DNA of 64,000 nt from Huaxiibacter chinensis (GCF_022171985.1 NZ_JAJVHF010000007.1:62001-126000); one strand, 5' to 3'. Shown: positions 44,436 through 54,626, numbered from the stretch's first letter. The notes: generated by a model not told the origin, from the letters alone. Translations and numbers: made by a program.

Positions 44436-45151
44436 AGATAAGCCTGACAGTGAATGGATTACAGGTTGATGCACAGTACAGCGAAGCCGAAATTCAACAG
44501 GTCCATTTGCCCTTGCTACAGCATATAGCGAAGCTGCACAGACGTAGCGGTAAACGAAGAACCGTGGTTTTTCTTAGCGCCCCGCCAGGTACAGGTAAGT
44601 CCACCTTAACGACATTCTGGGCATACCTTTCGCAGCGGGAGCCCGGCCTGCCCGCTATGCAAACGCTCCCGATGGATGGTTTCCATCATTACAACGCCTG
44701 GCTGGATGCAAATCAGCTGCGTCCCTTTAAAGGCGCACCGGAAACCTTTGATGTGGCAAAACTGGCAAACTATCTGCGCCAGCTTGGCGAGGAGACCGTA
44801 GACTGGCCGCAGTATGACCGACAAAAACATGACCCTGTTGAAGCCGCGATTGCGGTCAGCGCCAGTATTGTCATCGTGGAAGGAAACTGGCTATTGCTGG
44901 ATGACGATAACTGGAAGGCGCTGGGTGCCTGTTGCGATCTTTCGGTGTTTATTACCGCCCCCGCGTCGGCGCTGCGAGAAAGGCTTGTGCAGCGTAAGAT
45001 CGCCGGGGGGTTATCTCAGGAGGAGGCGCAGGCCTTTTATTTGCGCACGGATGGTCCCAATGTCGATCGCGTGCTCGGCCAGAGTCGCCAGGCCGATGTC
45101 TTATTGTGCATGACGGAGAGGGGCGAATACAGGGTTGGCAGAATGGAATAA
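44432..45151 (+). CDS. yggC: YggC, P-loop kinase-like protein
   Basis: A 239-residue protein related to the pantothenate-kinase/uridine-kinase/phosphoribulokinase class. Walker A APPGTGKST is at residues 50-58; the DGFHHYNAWLDA segment and the IVVEGNWLLLDD segment are typical of this group. It likely phosphorylates a sugar or nucleoside in the cmt pathway; the substrate is unknown. GTG start overlapping yggD. Last gene of the operon. Confidence 0.9.
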   Translation: MKISLTVNGLQVDAQYSEAEIQQVHLPLLQHIAKLHRRSGKRRTVVFLSAPPGTGKSTLTTFWAYLSQREPGLPAMQTLPMDGFHHYNAWLDANQLRPFKGAPETFDVAKLANYLRQLGEETVDWPQYDRQKHDPVEAAIAVSASIVIVEGNWLLLDDDNWKALGACCDLSVFITAPASALRERLVQRKIAGGLSQEEAQAFYLRTDGPNVDRVLGQSRQADVLLCMTERGEYRVGRME

Positions 45152-45176
45152 TCCGCCGGGCATTTGCTCGCGAAAA

Positions 45177-45192
45177 TGTGACGCAAGTCAGA
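45177..45192. promoter_or_regulatory. CRP-like site upstream of epd
   Basis: TGTGACGCAAGTCAGA matches TGTGA-N6-TCACA at 9 of 10 positions. It lies about 200 bp before epd, in the region where E. coli epd-pgk has CRP-dependent transcription. Confidence 0.6.
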
Positions 45193-45385
45193 TAAATGGC
45201 GAATCTCTACGGCGGGACGTTCCTTTTATTCCTCGTTTCGCTTATTCTTGCTGAAGCGTTTCAGTCGATTAAATGTTCGACAATTGACCAATCAATCGCA
45301 GTTTGTGACAGGTAAGGTTCCCCTTCGGGCGTCGCTGGATTACTCTTTCAGCACCTCAACTCAGGGATAGCCTTGCAGGAGATCT

Positions 45386-46405
45386 ATGACCGTACGCGTA
45401 GCGATTAATGGCTTCGGTCGCATCGGGCGTAACGTGGTTCGGGCTTTATACGAATCCGGACGCCGGGCGGAAATCACCGTGGTGGCAATCAACGAACTGG
45501 CGGATGCCACGGGCATGGCGCATTTGTTGAAATATGACACCAGTCATGGGCGCTTTGCCTGGGATGTTCGCCAGGAAAGAGAGCAGCTCTTCGTCGGTGA
45601 CGATGTGATTCGCGTTCTGCATGAGCAAAGCATCGACGCGCTGCCCTGGCGTGAGCTGGGAGTGGATGTGGTCCTCGACTGCACCGGCGTTTATGGCCTT
45701 CGCGAACATGGCGAGGCGCATCTGACGGCAGGGGCGAAAAAAGTCCTGTTTTCCCATCCCGGTGGTCACGATCTTGATGCCACTGTCGTTTATGGCGTAA
45801 ACCATCAAGAGCTTCAGGCTGAACACCGCATTGTCTCCAACGCCTCCTGCACCACGAACTGCATTATTCCGGTCATCAAACTATTAGACGATGCCTATGG
45901 CATTGAATCAGGCACCGTGACCACAATTCACTCTGCCATGCACGATCAGCAGGTCATTGATGCGTACCATCCGGATTTGCGTCGCACACGTGCGGCGAGT
46001 CAGTCCATTATTCCGGTGGATACGAAACTGGCGGCGGGGATCACCCGAATTTTCCCCCAGTTTAATGACCGTTTCGAGGCCATTGCGGTCCGCGTGCCGA
46101 CCATAAATGTGACGGCTATTGACCTCAGCGTAACGGTGAAGAAACCGGTAAAAGCGTGTGAAGTCAACCTGTTGCTGCAAAAAGCGGCGCAAGGTGCATT
46201 TCATGGTATAGTTGACTATACGGAATTACCGTTGGTCTCAGTAGATTTCAACCACGATCCGCACAGTGCCATTGTCGATGGCACACAAACGCGGGTCAGC
46301 GGTGCCCACCTCATCAAAACGCTGGTGTGGTGTGATAACGAATGGGGCTTTGCTAACCGAATGCTCGACACCACGTTAGCAATGGCCGCACAAGGTTTCA
46401 GGTAG
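45386..46405 (+). CDS. epd: D-erythrose-4-phosphate dehydrogenase
   Basis: Oxidises erythrose 4-phosphate to 4-phosphoerythronate for pyridoxal phosphate synthesis. The 339-residue GAPDH-like enzyme has NAD motif [11 protein letters not shown] and active-site Cys155 in SNASCTTNC, with [12 protein letters not shown] typical of Epd rather than GapA. GCAGGAG precedes the ATG. First gene of epd-pgk-fbaA. Confidence 0.97.
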   Translation: MTVRVAINGFGRIGRNVVRALYESGRRAEITVVAINELADATGMAHLLKYDTSHGRFAWDVRQEREQLFVGDDVIRVLHEQSIDALPWRELGVDVVLDCTGVYGLREHGEAHLTAGAKKVLFSHPGGHDLDATVVYGVNHQELQAEHRIVSNASCTTNCIIPVIKLLDDAYGIESGTVTTIHSAMHDQQVIDAYHPDLRRTRAASQSIIPVDTKLAAGITRIFPQFNDRFEAIAVRVPTINVTAIDLSVTVKKPVKACEVNLLLQKAAQGAFHGIVDYTELPLVSVDFNHDPHSAIVDGTQTRVSGAHLIKTLVWCDNEWGFANRMLDTTLAMAAQGFR

Positions 46406-46454
46406 AGCGCAGAGTGCGCTTGCAAAACTTTAAGAATCAACGAGAGGATTCACC

Positions 46455-47618
46455 ATGTCTGTAATTAAGATGACCGATCTGGATCTGGCAGGTAAACGCG
46501 TTTTCATCCGTGCCGATCTGAACGTACCGGTTAAAGATGGCAAAGTGACCAGTGACGCACGTATTCGTGCATCTCTGCCGACCATCGAACTGGCTCTGAA
46601 GCAGGGCGCAAAAGTGATGGTTACCTCCCACCTGGGTCGTCCGACCGAAGGTGAGTACAATGAAGAATTCTCTCTGCTGCCGGTTGTTAACTATCTGAAA
46701 GACAAACTGTCCAGCCCGGTACGTCTGGTCAAAGACTACCTGGACGGCGTGGAAGTTGCCGCAGGTGAACTGGTTGTTCTGGAAAACGTTCGCTTCAACA
46801 AAGGCGAAAAGAAAGACGACGAAGCACTGTCTAAAAAATACGCCGCTCTGTGCGACGTGTTCGTGATGGACGCATTTGGTACGGCTCACCGTGCACAAGC
46901 TTCTACCCACGGTATCGGTAAATTTGCAGACGTTGCTTGTGCAGGTCCTCTGCTGGCAGACGAACTGGAAGCACTGGGTAAAGCGCTGAAAGAACCTGCA
47001 CGTCCAATGGTGGCTATCGTTGGTGGTTCTAAAGTGTCCACCAAGCTGACCGTTCTGGATTCTCTGTCTAAAATCGCTGACCAGCTGATCGTTGGCGGTG
47101 GTATCGCAAACACCTTCGTGGCGGCTCAAGGCCATAACGTGGGTAAATCCCTGTATGAAGCAGACCTGGTGGACGAAGCAAAACGTCTGCTGACAACCTG
47201 CGATATCCCGGTTCCAACGGACGTACGCGTCGCAACAGAGTTCTCTGAAACAGCGACCGCAACCCTGAAATCTGTTAACGACATCAAAGATGAAGAGCAG
47301 ATTCTGGACCTGGGCGATGTGTCTGCACAGAAACTGGCTGAAATCCTGAAAAACGCGAAAACGATTCTGTGGAATGGCCCGGTTGGCGTGTTTGAATTCC
47401 CTAACTTCCGTAAAGGAACTGAAATCGTGGCTAACGCTATCGCAGACAGCGACGCGTTCTCCATTGCAGGCGGCGGTGATACGCTGGCAGCAATCGACCT
47501 GTTCGGTATTTCTGACAAGATCTCCTACATCTCCACTGGTGGCGGTGCATTCCTCGAGTTCGTGGAAGGCAAAGTCCTGCCAGCAGTAGCAATGCTCGAA
47601 GAGCGCGCTAAGAAGTAA
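46455..47618 (+). CDS. pgk: Phosphoglycerate kinase
   Basis: Glycolytic enzyme moving a phosphate from 1,3-bisphosphoglycerate to ADP. The 387-residue length is standard. N-terminal [11 protein letters not shown], the ATP-site GGSKVSTKL, and the C-terminal GGGDTLAAI and STGGGAFLE loops are intact. Codon use is strongly biased as expected for a highly expressed gene, which also leaves long open shadow frames on the opposite strand. It lies 49 bp after epd and 91 bp before fbaA. Confidence 0.99.
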   Translation: MSVIKMTDLDLAGKRVFIRADLNVPVKDGKVTSDARIRASLPTIELALKQGAKVMVTSHLGRPTEGEYNEEFSLLPVVNYLKDKLSSPVRLVKDYLDGVEVAAGELVVLENVRFNKGEKKDDEALSKKYAALCDVFVMDAFGTAHRAQASTHGIGKFADVACAGPLLADELEALGKALKEPARPMVAIVGGSKVSTKLTVLDSLSKIADQLIVGGGIANTFVAAQGHNVGKSLYEADLVDEAKRLLTTCDIPVPTDVRVATEFSETATATLKSVNDIKDEEQILDLGDVSAQKLAEILKNAKTILWNGPVGVFEFPNFRKGTEIVANAIADSDAFSIAGGGDTLAAIDLFGISDKISYISTGGGAFLEFVEGKVLPAVAMLEERAKK

Positions 47619-47627
47619 GCCATTCAA

Positions 47628-47645
47628 GGGCAGGGAAACCTGCCC
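47628..47645 (+). other. Intercistronic GAAA-tetraloop hairpin (pgk-fbaA)
   Basis: GGGCAGG, loop GAAA, CCTGCCC just past the pgk stop, followed by AAATTTC. It may be a partial terminator or an RNA processing and stability element separating pgk and fbaA messages. Confidence 0.6.
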
Positions 47646-47709
47646 AAATTTCAGCGCGCTTTATGAGCACGCACCTTTTCTAACGGCCGAAGATACAGGA
47701 CTACGTAAC

Positions 47710-48789
47710 ATGTCTAAAATTTTTGATTTCGTAAAACCTGGCGTGATCACTGGTGATGACGTTCAGAAAGTGTTCCAGGTAGCTAAAGAAAACAACTTTG
47801 CTCTGCCTGCTGTTAACTGCGTGGGTACCGATTCCATTAACGCCGTACTGGAAACCGCTGCAAAAGTAAAAGCACCGGTTATCGTTCAGTTCTCTAACGG
47901 CGGCGCAGCATTCATCGCGGGTAAAGGCGTGAAAACTGACGTTCCTCAGGGCGCGGCAATCCTGGGCGCAATCTCTGGTGCGCATCACGTTCACCAGATG
48001 GCTGAGCACTACGGTGTTCCAGTTATCCTGCACACTGACCACTGCGCGAAGAAACTGCTGCCGTGGATCGACGGTCTGCTGGACGCGGGCGAAAAACACT
48101 TCGCCGCGACCGGTAAACCACTGTTCTCTTCTCACATGATCGACCTGTCTGAAGAATCTCTGGAAGAGAACATCGAAATCTGCTCCAAATACCTGGCGCG
48201 TATGTCCAAAATGGACATGACTCTGGAAATCGAACTGGGTTGCACCGGTGGCGAAGAAGACGGTGTGGACAACAGCCACATGGACGCTTCTGCTCTGTAC
48301 ACCCAGCCAGAAGACGTTGACTACGCGTACACCGAGCTGAGCAAAATCAGCCCGCGCTTCACCATTGCAGCGTCCTTCGGTAACGTTCACGGCGTTTACA
48401 AACCAGGTAACGTGGTTCTGACTCCAACTATCCTGCGCGATTCTCAGGACTATGTTTCTAAGAAACACAACCTGCCGCACAACAGCCTGAACTTCGTCTT
48501 CCACGGCGGTTCCGGTTCTTCTGCTCAGGAAATCAAAGACTCTGTTAGCTACGGTGTTATCAAAATGAACATCGATACCGATACCCAGTGGGCAACATGG
48601 GACGGTATCCTGGGCTACTACAAAGCAAACGAAGCTTACCTGCAGGGTCAGCTGGGCAACCCGAAAGGCGAAGACCAGCCGAACAAGAAATACTACGATC
48701 CACGCGTATGGCTGCGTGCTGCACAGACTTCAATGATCACCCGTCTGGAGCAGGCATTCAAAGAACTGAACGCGGTTGACGTTCTGTAA
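47710..48789 (+). CDS. fbaA: Fructose-bisphosphate aldolase, class II
   Basis: Zinc-dependent aldolase splitting fructose 1,6-bisphosphate. 359 residues, as in E. coli. The catalytic aspartate and zinc histidine are Asp110/His111 in ILHTDHCAKK. ELGCTGGEEDGVDN and the phosphate-binding FHGGSGSS and NIDTDTQWA segments are intact. Last gene of the epd-pgk-fbaA group; a strong terminator follows. Confidence 0.99.
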   Translation: MSKIFDFVKPGVITGDDVQKVFQVAKENNFALPAVNCVGTDSINAVLETAAKVKAPVIVQFSNGGAAFIAGKGVKTDVPQGAAILGAISGAHHVHQMAEHYGVPVILHTDHCAKKLLPWIDGLLDAGEKHFAATGKPLFSSHMIDLSEESLEENIEICSKYLARMSKMDMTLEIELGCTGGEEDGVDNSHMDASALYTQPEDVDYAYTELSKISPRFTIAASFGNVHGVYKPGNVVLTPTILRDSQDYVSKKHNLPHNSLNFVFHGGSGSSAQEIKDSVSYGVIKMNIDTDTQWATWDGILGYYKANEAYLQGQLGNPKGEDQPNKKYYDPRVWLRAAQTSMITRLEQAFKELNAVDVL

Positions 48790-48810
48790 TTTGAATCGCT
48801 AAACGTGTCA

Positions 48811-48840
48811 AAAAGGCCCGCATTTGCGGGCCTTTTTTTA
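48811..48840 (+). terminator. fbaA terminator
   Basis: AAAAGGCCCGC, loop ATTT, GCGGGCCTTTT followed by TTT, 21 bp past the fbaA stop. Perfect 11-bp stem counting the A-T flank. Confidence 0.92.
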
Positions 48841-48976
48841 TGCCTTTTCAATAAGCTGCATCCTCTGTTTTTGTGATCTGTTTGGCATCTTTCACGCTTT
48901 TTGTTTACCCTTTACTAACCTGCCTGTCTCCGTGTGGGATGGATTTTGTTGTTTATAAGAGCATAAGGAATGATAA

Positions 48977-49831
48977 ATGGAAGATCTCGGTGTTGTAGAT
49001 AGCATCAATAACGCTGGCTCCTGGCTGGTGCGCAATCAGGCGCTGCTCATCAGCTACGCCGTGAATATTGCGGCGGCAATTGCCATTATCGTCGTGGGGA
49101 TGATTGTTGCCCGTACCGTTTCCCGGGCCATCAATCGCGTCATGCTCTCACGCCACATTGACGCCACGGTTGCTGATTTCCTGTCAGCGCTGGTGCGCTA
49201 CGGCATTATTGCGTTTACTCTCATTGCTGCATTAGGTCGGGTTGGCGTGCAGACCGCCTCCGTCATTGCCGTGCTGGGTGCCGCTGGTCTGGCCGTTGGC
49301 CTGGCACTTCAGGGCTCGCTCTCTAACCTGGCGGCTGGCGTTCTGCTGGTCACCTTCCGTCCGTTCCGCGCCGGTGAATATGTCGATCTGGGTGGCACGG
49401 CAGGTACCGTGCTGAACGTGCAGATCTTCTCCACCACGCTGCGTTCGGCAGACGGTAAAATCGTTATTGTTCCGAACAAAAAAGTCATCGACGGGAACAT
49501 CACCAACTTCTCCCGTGAGCCGATTCGCCGCAATGAACTGGTGATTGGCGTGGGTTACGATTCTGATACCGAACTGGTTAAGAAGCTCATCACCGATATT
49601 ATCGAGTCTGATGAACGTATCCTGAAAGATCGCGAAATGACCGTACGCCTGAACGAGCTGGGCGCATCGTCAATTAACTTCGTGGTGCGTATCTGGAGTA
49701 AGAGCAGCGATCTGCAAAACGTTTACTGGGATGTTCTGGAACGTATCAAACGTGATTTTGATGCGAACGGTATCAGCTTCCCGTATCCGCAGATGGACGT
49801 GAACTTCAAGCGCGTAAAAGAAGCCGAATAA
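48977..49831 (+). CDS. mscS: Small-conductance mechanosensitive channel
   Basis: A 284-residue inner-membrane channel that opens under membrane tension to release solutes in hypo-osmotic shock. There are three N-terminal membrane helices (about residues 25-50, 65-85, 95-128). The pore-lining third helix [21 protein letters not shown] has the alternating Ala/Gly pattern. The cytoplasmic beta-domain ([26 protein letters not shown]) and C-terminal cage follow. Near the E. coli length of 286. Confidence 0.97.
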   Translation: MEDLGVVDSINNAGSWLVRNQALLISYAVNIAAAIAIIVVGMIVARTVSRAINRVMLSRHIDATVADFLSALVRYGIIAFTLIAALGRVGVQTASVIAVLGAAGLAVGLALQGSLSNLAAGVLLVTFRPFRAGEYVDLGGTAGTVLNVQIFSTTLRSADGKIVIVPNKKVIDGNITNFSREPIRRNELVIGVGYDSDTELVKKLITDIIESDERILKDREMTVRLNELGASSINFVVRIWSKSSDLQNVYWDVLERIKRDFDANGISFPYPQMDVNFKRVKEAE

Positions 49832-49848
49832 CGCGTGTCGGCTCAGCC

Positions 49849-49873
49849 AACGCCCGCCTGAAACGCGGGCGTT
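49849..49873. terminator. Terminator between mscS and the TRAP-type gene
   Basis: AACGCCCGC (49849-49857) pairs with GCGGGCGTT (49865-49873); the following GTGCTTTAT is weakly T-rich. It lies between convergent genes and probably serves mscS. Confidence 0.65.
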
Positions 49874-49878
49874 GTGCT

Positions 49879-50937
49879 TTATGGCTGTTTGCGCGCGCTT
49901 CCCTCCAGAAGCTGGCTAACATCGCGCATCAATGCGCCCGCGTCCGCATTACCTTTACTTTCCTGCTGAATCACCCAGTCACGTTGTACTGCTTGATATT
50001 GCGTCACTCTTTGCCATTTCTCCAGCTCGCCACGGCTAAGAAGATGAAACTGAGCGCCTTCCTTTTCCAGCGTAGCGGTCAGAGCTGCCAGCCCCTTGTC
50101 CAGGGTCGCGCCGAGCTGTTTCTCGGTGATGTTAGCCGCGCGATAGATAGCCTGTCGATCCTGCCCGGACATCGCGTTCCAGGTGTCTTTATTCATTACC
50201 AGAAGATAGACATGTCCAAGCCAGAGCGCTGGAGAAGAGTATATATAGGGTGCCTCGCGCTGCGCATGGATGTCGTATCCGCTGTCGAGGTTGACCATCA
50301 GCCCGTTCAACTGTCCGGCGCGCAATGCGTCGTTAATTTTGTCGTTCCAGGGCATTGCCACGGTGGTAGCGCCAGCGTTGCGCAAAAATGACTGATGCCA
50401 GAAGCTGGCGGTTCGCCACGTTGTTCCCTTTAACTGACTTAACTTCACTTCTGGCTGACGCGTAAAAAAACCTACCGGATAACCCAGGAAGAACTGCACA
50501 TTAATCAGGTTATTTTGCTCCAGTTCCCGGGCAAATTGTGGATGTTGCTTGAACACGCGATGAAAGAACGTCACCTGTGCATCACCGTTATCTGGCCCCA
50601 GAGGGAAGCTTTTAAATATCTGATGCAGCGGAAGTTGTTCAGCCGTATATTCGGGCACGACTATGCCGATGTCAGCTTCTTTACCCTGACTCAGCGTCCT
50701 TAACGCATTGTAACTATTTGATATTTCCCCATTCCAGTGGGCATCAATTTTCAGACGGCCTTGCGACTCTTTTTCAATCTCCCGAAAGAAAACCTGTTTT
50801 ATAAACTGCGTGCGCATATTGCCGTACGGTTCGTGGTCAGTGTAACGCAGGATCTTTTCCGCGCTCACGGTGCCCGGGAAGGCAGATAAAAGCGCGAATG
50901 CGGCACAGACGAACGCAGCAAATCCTGGATGCTTCAT
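49879..50937 (-). CDS. Orphan TRAP-type (DctP) solute-binding protein
   Basis: A 352-residue periplasmic-binding-like protein of the DctP family. A signal peptide covers about residues 1-26 (to GTVSA). The family landmarks are LSQGKEADIGIVVPEY, LKGTTWRTASFWHQSFLRNAGATTVAMPWNDKINDALRAGQLNGLMVNLDS, and a final helical tail. DctP proteins deliver organic acids to DctQM permeases. No dctQ or dctM gene is adjacent, so it is an orphan whose permease lies elsewhere, or it has another role such as sensing. Not present between mscS and argO in K-12. Confidence 0.82.
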   Translation of the reverse strand: MKHPGFAAFVCAAFALLSAFPGTVSAEKILRYTDHEPYGNMRTQFIKQVFFREIEKESQGRLKIDAHWNGEISNSYNALRTLSQGKEADIGIVVPEYTAEQLPLHQIFKSFPLGPDNGDAQVTFFHRVFKQHPQFARELEQNNLINVQFFLGYPVGFFTRQPEVKLSQLKGTTWRTASFWHQSFLRNAGATTVAMPWNDKINDALRAGQLNGLMVNLDSGYDIHAQREAPYIYSSPALWLGHVYLLVMNKDTWNAMSGQDRQAIYRAANITEKQLGATLDKGLAALTATLEKEGAQFHLLSRGELEKWQRVTQYQAVQRDWVIQQESKGNADAGALMRDVSQLLEGSARKQP

Positions 50938-51079
50938 AGTATTTCCTGGAGAGGTTTAACGAGTCAGGGAGGGATTAAGGATACGCCGGTTGAGGGGGCA
51001 GGGGATTTGATAAAATCTGAATCTTGCACCCTGCACAGGATTTTATTAAATATTCTAATTAATCATTAAAATTATCAAT

Positions 51080-51108
51080 TTTCTCTAATGGCGCGCGCGC
51101 AGTATAGT
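51080..51108 (+). promoter_or_regulatory. argO promoter region
   Basis: TATAGT at 51103-51108 is a good -10; at 17 bp upstream only TTTCTC is found, a poor -35. AT-rich sequence at 51040-51085 fits binding of ArgP (encoded at 52683) and Lrp, the known argO regulators in E. coli. The weak -35 suits an activator-dependent promoter. Confidence 0.5.
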
Positions 51109-51142
51109 CTGCACATAAAGAAAACCTGATGAGAGTTATGCA

Positions 51143-51778
51143 ATGTTATCTTACTATTTTCAAGGGTTTGCGCTAGGCGCGGCGATGATCCTTCCTCTCG
51201 GTCCGCAAAATGCCTTTGTGATGAACCAGGGCATTCGCCGACAGTACCATCTGATGATTGCCCTGCTGTGCGCGGTGAGCGATTTGCTACTGATCTGCGC
51301 CGGCATTTTCGGCGGTAGCGCACTGCTGATGCAGTCGCCATGGTTGCTGGCGCTGGTGACCTGGGGCGGTGTGGCCTTTTTGCTGTGGTATGGTTTTGGT
51401 GCGTTGAAAACCGCGATGAGCAGTAATCTTGAGCTGGCTAGCGCCGAAGTGATGAAGCAGGGGCGCTGGAAAATCGTGGCAACCATGCTGGCGGTGACAT
51501 GGCTCAATCCGCACGTCTATCTGGATACCTTCGTTGTGCTCGGCAGCCTGGGCGGTCAGCTTGATGTTGAGCCTAAGCGCTGGTTTGCCCTGGGTACGGT
51601 CAGCGCCTCGTTTTTGTGGTTCTTTGGCCTGGCCATTCTTGCCGCCTGGCTTGCGCCACGTCTGCGGACCGCGAAAGCCCAGCGCATCATTTATATGCTG
51701 GTGGGGCTGGTCATGTGGTTTATTGCCTTCCAGTTAGCGAAAGACGGCATCCAGCACGTGCAGACACTTTTCAACTAA
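51143..51778 (+). CDS. argO: Arginine exporter ArgO
   Basis: A 211-residue LysE-family inner-membrane exporter of arginine (and canavanine), same length as in E. coli. Six hydrophobic segments; [14 protein letters not shown] near the N-terminus is the LysE family signature and [14 protein letters not shown] follows in the middle. Export is induced through ArgP with arginine in E. coli; argP is 0.9 kb away, past yggE. Confidence 0.96.
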   Translation: MLSYYFQGFALGAAMILPLGPQNAFVMNQGIRRQYHLMIALLCAVSDLLLICAGIFGGSALLMQSPWLLALVTWGGVAFLLWYGFGALKTAMSSNLELASAEVMKQGRWKIVATMLAVTWLNPHVYLDTFVVLGSLGGQLDVEPKRWFALGTVSASFLWFFGLAILAAWLAPRLRTAKAQRIIYMLVGLVMWFIAFQLAKDGIQHVQTLFN

Positions 51779-51869
51779 GCGTTGTCTTATGGACATCTGA
51801 ATAAGACCCGCTAAGCTTGCAGGCATGCGCCCTGTTAATGGGTACTCTTCGCAACATGGAGGAATGACA

Positions 51870-52628
51870 GTGAAGTTTAAAGTGATGGCCCTGGCGGCAT
51901 TAGTGAGTTTTGGTGCAGTGTCGGTGCAGGCAAGCGAATTACCTGACGGCCCGCACATTGTTACCTCTGGTACAGCGAGCGTGGATGCTGTTCCTGATGT
52001 TGCAACGCTTGCAATCGAAGTGAACGTCGCCGCGAAAGATGCCGCTTCTGCCAAGAAGCAGGCGGACGATCGCGTTGCGCAATATCTCTCTTTCCTGGAG
52101 CAGAATGGCGTCGCTAAAAAGGATATCAATTCAGCGAACCTGCGTACCCAGCCCGATTATGACTACCAGAACGGCAAAAGCATCCTGAAGGGCTACCGTG
52201 CCGTGCGTACCGTCGAAGTGACCCTGCGTCAGCTCGACAAACTGAACTCGTTGCTGGACGGTGCGCTGAAGGCGGGACTGAACGAGATCCGTTCCGTGTC
52301 GCTGGGCGTTGCGCAACCTGAAAAGTATAAAGACGAAGCGCGTAAAGCCGCTATTGATGACGCGGTGCGTCAGGCGCAACAGCTGGCATCCGGCTTCAAG
52401 AGTCAACTGGGGCCCGTGTATAGCGTGCGCTATCATGTGTCGAACTACCAGCCAAGCCCGATGGTTCGTATGATGAAGGCTGACGCTGCGCCGGTGTCTG
52501 CTCAGGAAACCTACGAGCAGCCGACGATTCAGTTCGACGATCAGGTAGACGTTGTCTTCCAGCTGGAACCCGCTCAGGGCCAGGCGGCTCAGAGCCAGCC
52601 AGCCTCTGAACCGGCTAAAGCTCAGTAA
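51870..52628 (+). CDS. yggE: YggE, SIMPL-domain periplasmic protein
   Basis: A 252-residue SIMPL (DUF541) protein, with a signal peptide over about residues 1-21. The body begins PDGPHIVTSGTASVDAVPD and contains the repeat-like LRTQPDYDYQNGKSILKGYRAVRTVEVTL. In E. coli it is linked to lower oxidative stress; the mechanism is unknown. The start is taken as the GTG at 51870 because GGAGG lies 7 bp before it; the ATG at 51864 would be only 1 bp from that site. The C-terminal tail is rich in Gln, Ala and Ser. Confidence 0.92.
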   Translation: MKFKVMALAALVSFGAVSVQASELPDGPHIVTSGTASVDAVPDVATLAIEVNVAAKDAASAKKQADDRVAQYLSFLEQNGVAKKDINSANLRTQPDYDYQNGKSILKGYRAVRTVEVTLRQLDKLNSLLDGALKAGLNEIRSVSLGVAQPEKYKDEARKAAIDDAVRQAQQLASGFKSQLGPVYSVRYHVSNYQPSPMVRMMKADAAPVSAQETYEQPTIQFDDQVDVVFQLEPAQGQAAQSQPASEPAKAQ

Positions 52629-52650
52629 GCACACTGCAACGTCAAAGATA

Positions 52651-52684
52651 AGCCGGGTGGCCGTAAGCAACCCGGCTTTTTTTT
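52651..52684 (+). terminator. yggE terminator
   Basis: AGCCGGGT (52651-52658) and ACCCGGCT (52670-52677) with an 11-base loop, then eight T. The T-run overlaps the stop codon of the convergent argP. Confidence 0.9.
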
Positions 52685-53576
52685 AGTCTTGTCTCAACAC
52701 CTTATGTCCGTACGCCAGCAGCGCATCGGTGACGTTGCGCATCATGCGGCTTTCCGGCGCAAACCGATGCCAGTAAAGCATCCGGCGCTGATACAGACCG
52801 GGGGTTAAATCGATAAGCTCACCGCTTTTCAACTCTTTCTCAATCTGCAGGTGCGGGATCATACAGCAGGTCGTGCCCTGGCGCGCCAGCTGAACGAAGG
52901 CTTCTGACGAGTTCACGATATGGCACGGCACGCTGCCCGGCGGCAGATCAAAGTTCTGCTGCAGGAAGGCCTGATGCATGTCGTCGAGATGATCGAACGC
53001 GACGGCCGGGGCTTTAAGCAGCGCCGCACGGGTGACGCCATTGGGGAAGTAGCGGTTGGCAAATTCCTTCGAGGCGACAAACAGGTAGTCCAGCGCGCCC
53101 AGCTGATCGACCAGGCAGCTCGGCAGGGCCTGCGGCTGAATACTGACGGCACCGACCACTTCACCACGACGCAGGCGTTCCTGAGTACGCGTTTCATCTT
53201 CCACCTGCAGGTTAAGACGAATCGGTGAATCAGCCAGAACGGCGGAAAGGGCAGGCAGTAACCAGGTTGCCAGACTGTCCGCGTTGACCGCCAGCGACAG
53301 CAGCAGCGGCGTTGAACCGGTCTGTTCATCGCCCAGCCATTCGTCTTCCAGCAGTTCGACCTGGCGCAGTAAGGCGAGCAGTTTTTGCCCTTGCTCGGTC
53401 GGGCGCGGTGGGACGGTACGCACCAGTAACGGTTGTCCGAACATATTCTCAAGCTGTTTGATACGCTGTGAAACAGCAGATTGCGTGATGCACAGCTTTT
53501 GCGCCGCGCGCTCAAAACCGCGTTCACGAATAACGGCATCAAGGGCCTGAAGTGTTCTGTAGTCCGGACGTTTCAT
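52683..53576 (-). CDS. argP: ArgP, LysR-type regulator of argO and others
   Basis: A 297-residue LysR-family regulator (IciA/ArgP). The HTH is in the first 65 residues ([38 protein letters not shown]). It responds to arginine and lysine and activates argO in E. coli. It is convergent with yggE. The methylmalonyl-CoA scp genes that lie between yggE and argP in K-12 are absent. Confidence 0.97.
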   Translation of the reverse strand: MKRPDYRTLQALDAVIRERGFERAAQKLCITQSAVSQRIKQLENMFGQPLLVRTVPPRPTEQGQKLLALLRQVELLEDEWLGDEQTGSTPLLLSLAVNADSLATWLLPALSAVLADSPIRLNLQVEDETRTQERLRRGEVVGAVSIQPQALPSCLVDQLGALDYLFVASKEFANRYFPNGVTRAALLKAPAVAFDHLDDMHQAFLQQNFDLPPGSVPCHIVNSSEAFVQLARQGTTCCMIPHLQIEKELKSGELIDLTPGLYQRRMLYWHRFAPESRMMRNVTDALLAYGHKVLRQD

Positions 53577-53702
53577 TGCGGGGCGATACTCCTGAATTTT
53601 GCTTAATCTGCACTATGACACAATTTTCCTTTCGTGGCAGACGAAATCCACCCGGGCTGTTCTATAATGCGCCCTGAGTTTTCTCATCACAGGCAAACGA
53701 TC

Positions 53703-54362
53703 ATGACGCAGGATGAACTGAAAAAAGCAGTAGGATGGGCCGCTCTTCAGTACGTACAGCCAGGCACCATTGTCGGCGTAGGTACCGGCTCGACCGCCGC
53801 GCACTTTATTGATGCGCTGGGTACGATGAAAGGGCAGATCGAGGGCGCGGTATCCAGCTCCGATGCCTCCACGGAAAAGCTGAAAAGCCTGGGGATTACC
53901 GTCTTTGACCTTAACGAGGTTGACCGTCTGGGTATCTACGTTGATGGCGCGGATGAAATCAACGGCCACATGCAGATGATCAAAGGCGGCGGCGCAGCGC
54001 TGACCCGTGAAAAAATTATCGCCTCGGTTGCCGATAAGTTTATCTGTATCGCCGATGCTTCCAAGCAGGTGGATATTCTGGGTAATTTCCCGCTGCCTGT
54101 CGAAGTGATTCCGATGGCGCGCAGCGCGGTGGCGCGTCAGTTGGTCAGGCTGGGCGGTCGTCCGGAGTACCGTCAGGGCGTGGTTACCGACAACGGTAAC
54201 GTGATCCTTGATGTGCACGGTCTGGAAATTCTCGATGCCGTGGCGATGGAAAATGCCATCAATGCGATCCCGGGCGTGGTTACCGTGGGGTTATTCGCCA
54301 ACCGTGGCGCGGATGTGGCGTTGATTGGTACCGCTGACGGTGTGAAAACCATCGTAAAATGA
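53703..54362 (+). CDS. rpiA: Ribose-5-phosphate isomerase A
   Basis: Interconverts ribose 5-phosphate and ribulose 5-phosphate. 219 residues, as in E. coli. Motifs [19 protein letters not shown] and [12 protein letters not shown] carry the catalytic residues. The family start [14 protein letters not shown] fixes the ATG at 53703; the longer frame is leader. It is divergent from argP across 126 bp. Confidence 0.98.
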   Translation: MTQDELKKAVGWAALQYVQPGTIVGVGTGSTAAHFIDALGTMKGQIEGAVSSSDASTEKLKSLGITVFDLNEVDRLGIYVDGADEINGHMQMIKGGGAALTREKIIASVADKFICIADASKQVDILGNFPLPVEVIPMARSAVARQLVRLGGRPEYRQGVVTDNGNVILDVHGLEILDAVAMENAINAIPGVVTVGLFANRGADVALIGTADGVKTIVK

Positions 54363-54370
54363 TCTGACGG

Positions 54371-54400
54371 GGGGAGCCCTCTCCCCGCTAAAAATTTTTC
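54371..54400 (+). terminator. rpiA terminator
   Basis: GGGGAG, loop CCCT, CTCCCC followed by GCTAAAAATTTTTC, 8 bp past the rpiA stop. Confidence 0.7.
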
Positions 54401-54413
54401 AAAAGCCAAATTC

Positions 54414-54429
54414 GGTGACTTGTGTCACG
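54414..54429. promoter_or_regulatory. CRP-like site upstream of serA
   Basis: GGTGACTTGTGTCACG matches TGTGA-N6-TCACA at 8 of 10 positions and contains the inverted repeat GTGAC/GTCAC. The 264-bp rpiA-serA gap is where Lrp and CRP act on serA in E. coli. Confidence 0.5.
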
Positions 54430-54626
54430 TTTTTCGGTGACCCCTGACGATCCTTCCGCGTTATAAAAGTTCCGCAGCATTTTCCACTGCCATTTTGCTC
54501 TGGATGACTTTTCTTCAGAACGGCGACGCAAACGTTCATATTGCTGCAATAGTTTTTTTTGATATGTTGGCTAGAGCGGATTCAAATACAGCACAACAAC
54601 AGTTCAGACAAAACAGGGTCGGGTAA

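Noticed and set aside
46437..47627. 396-codon minus-strand frame opposite pgk
   Set aside because: A shadow of the strongly biased codon use of pgk; the pgk product on the plus strand is certain.
47701..48504. 267-codon minus-strand frame opposite fbaA
   Set aside because: A shadow frame of a highly expressed gene with biased codons.
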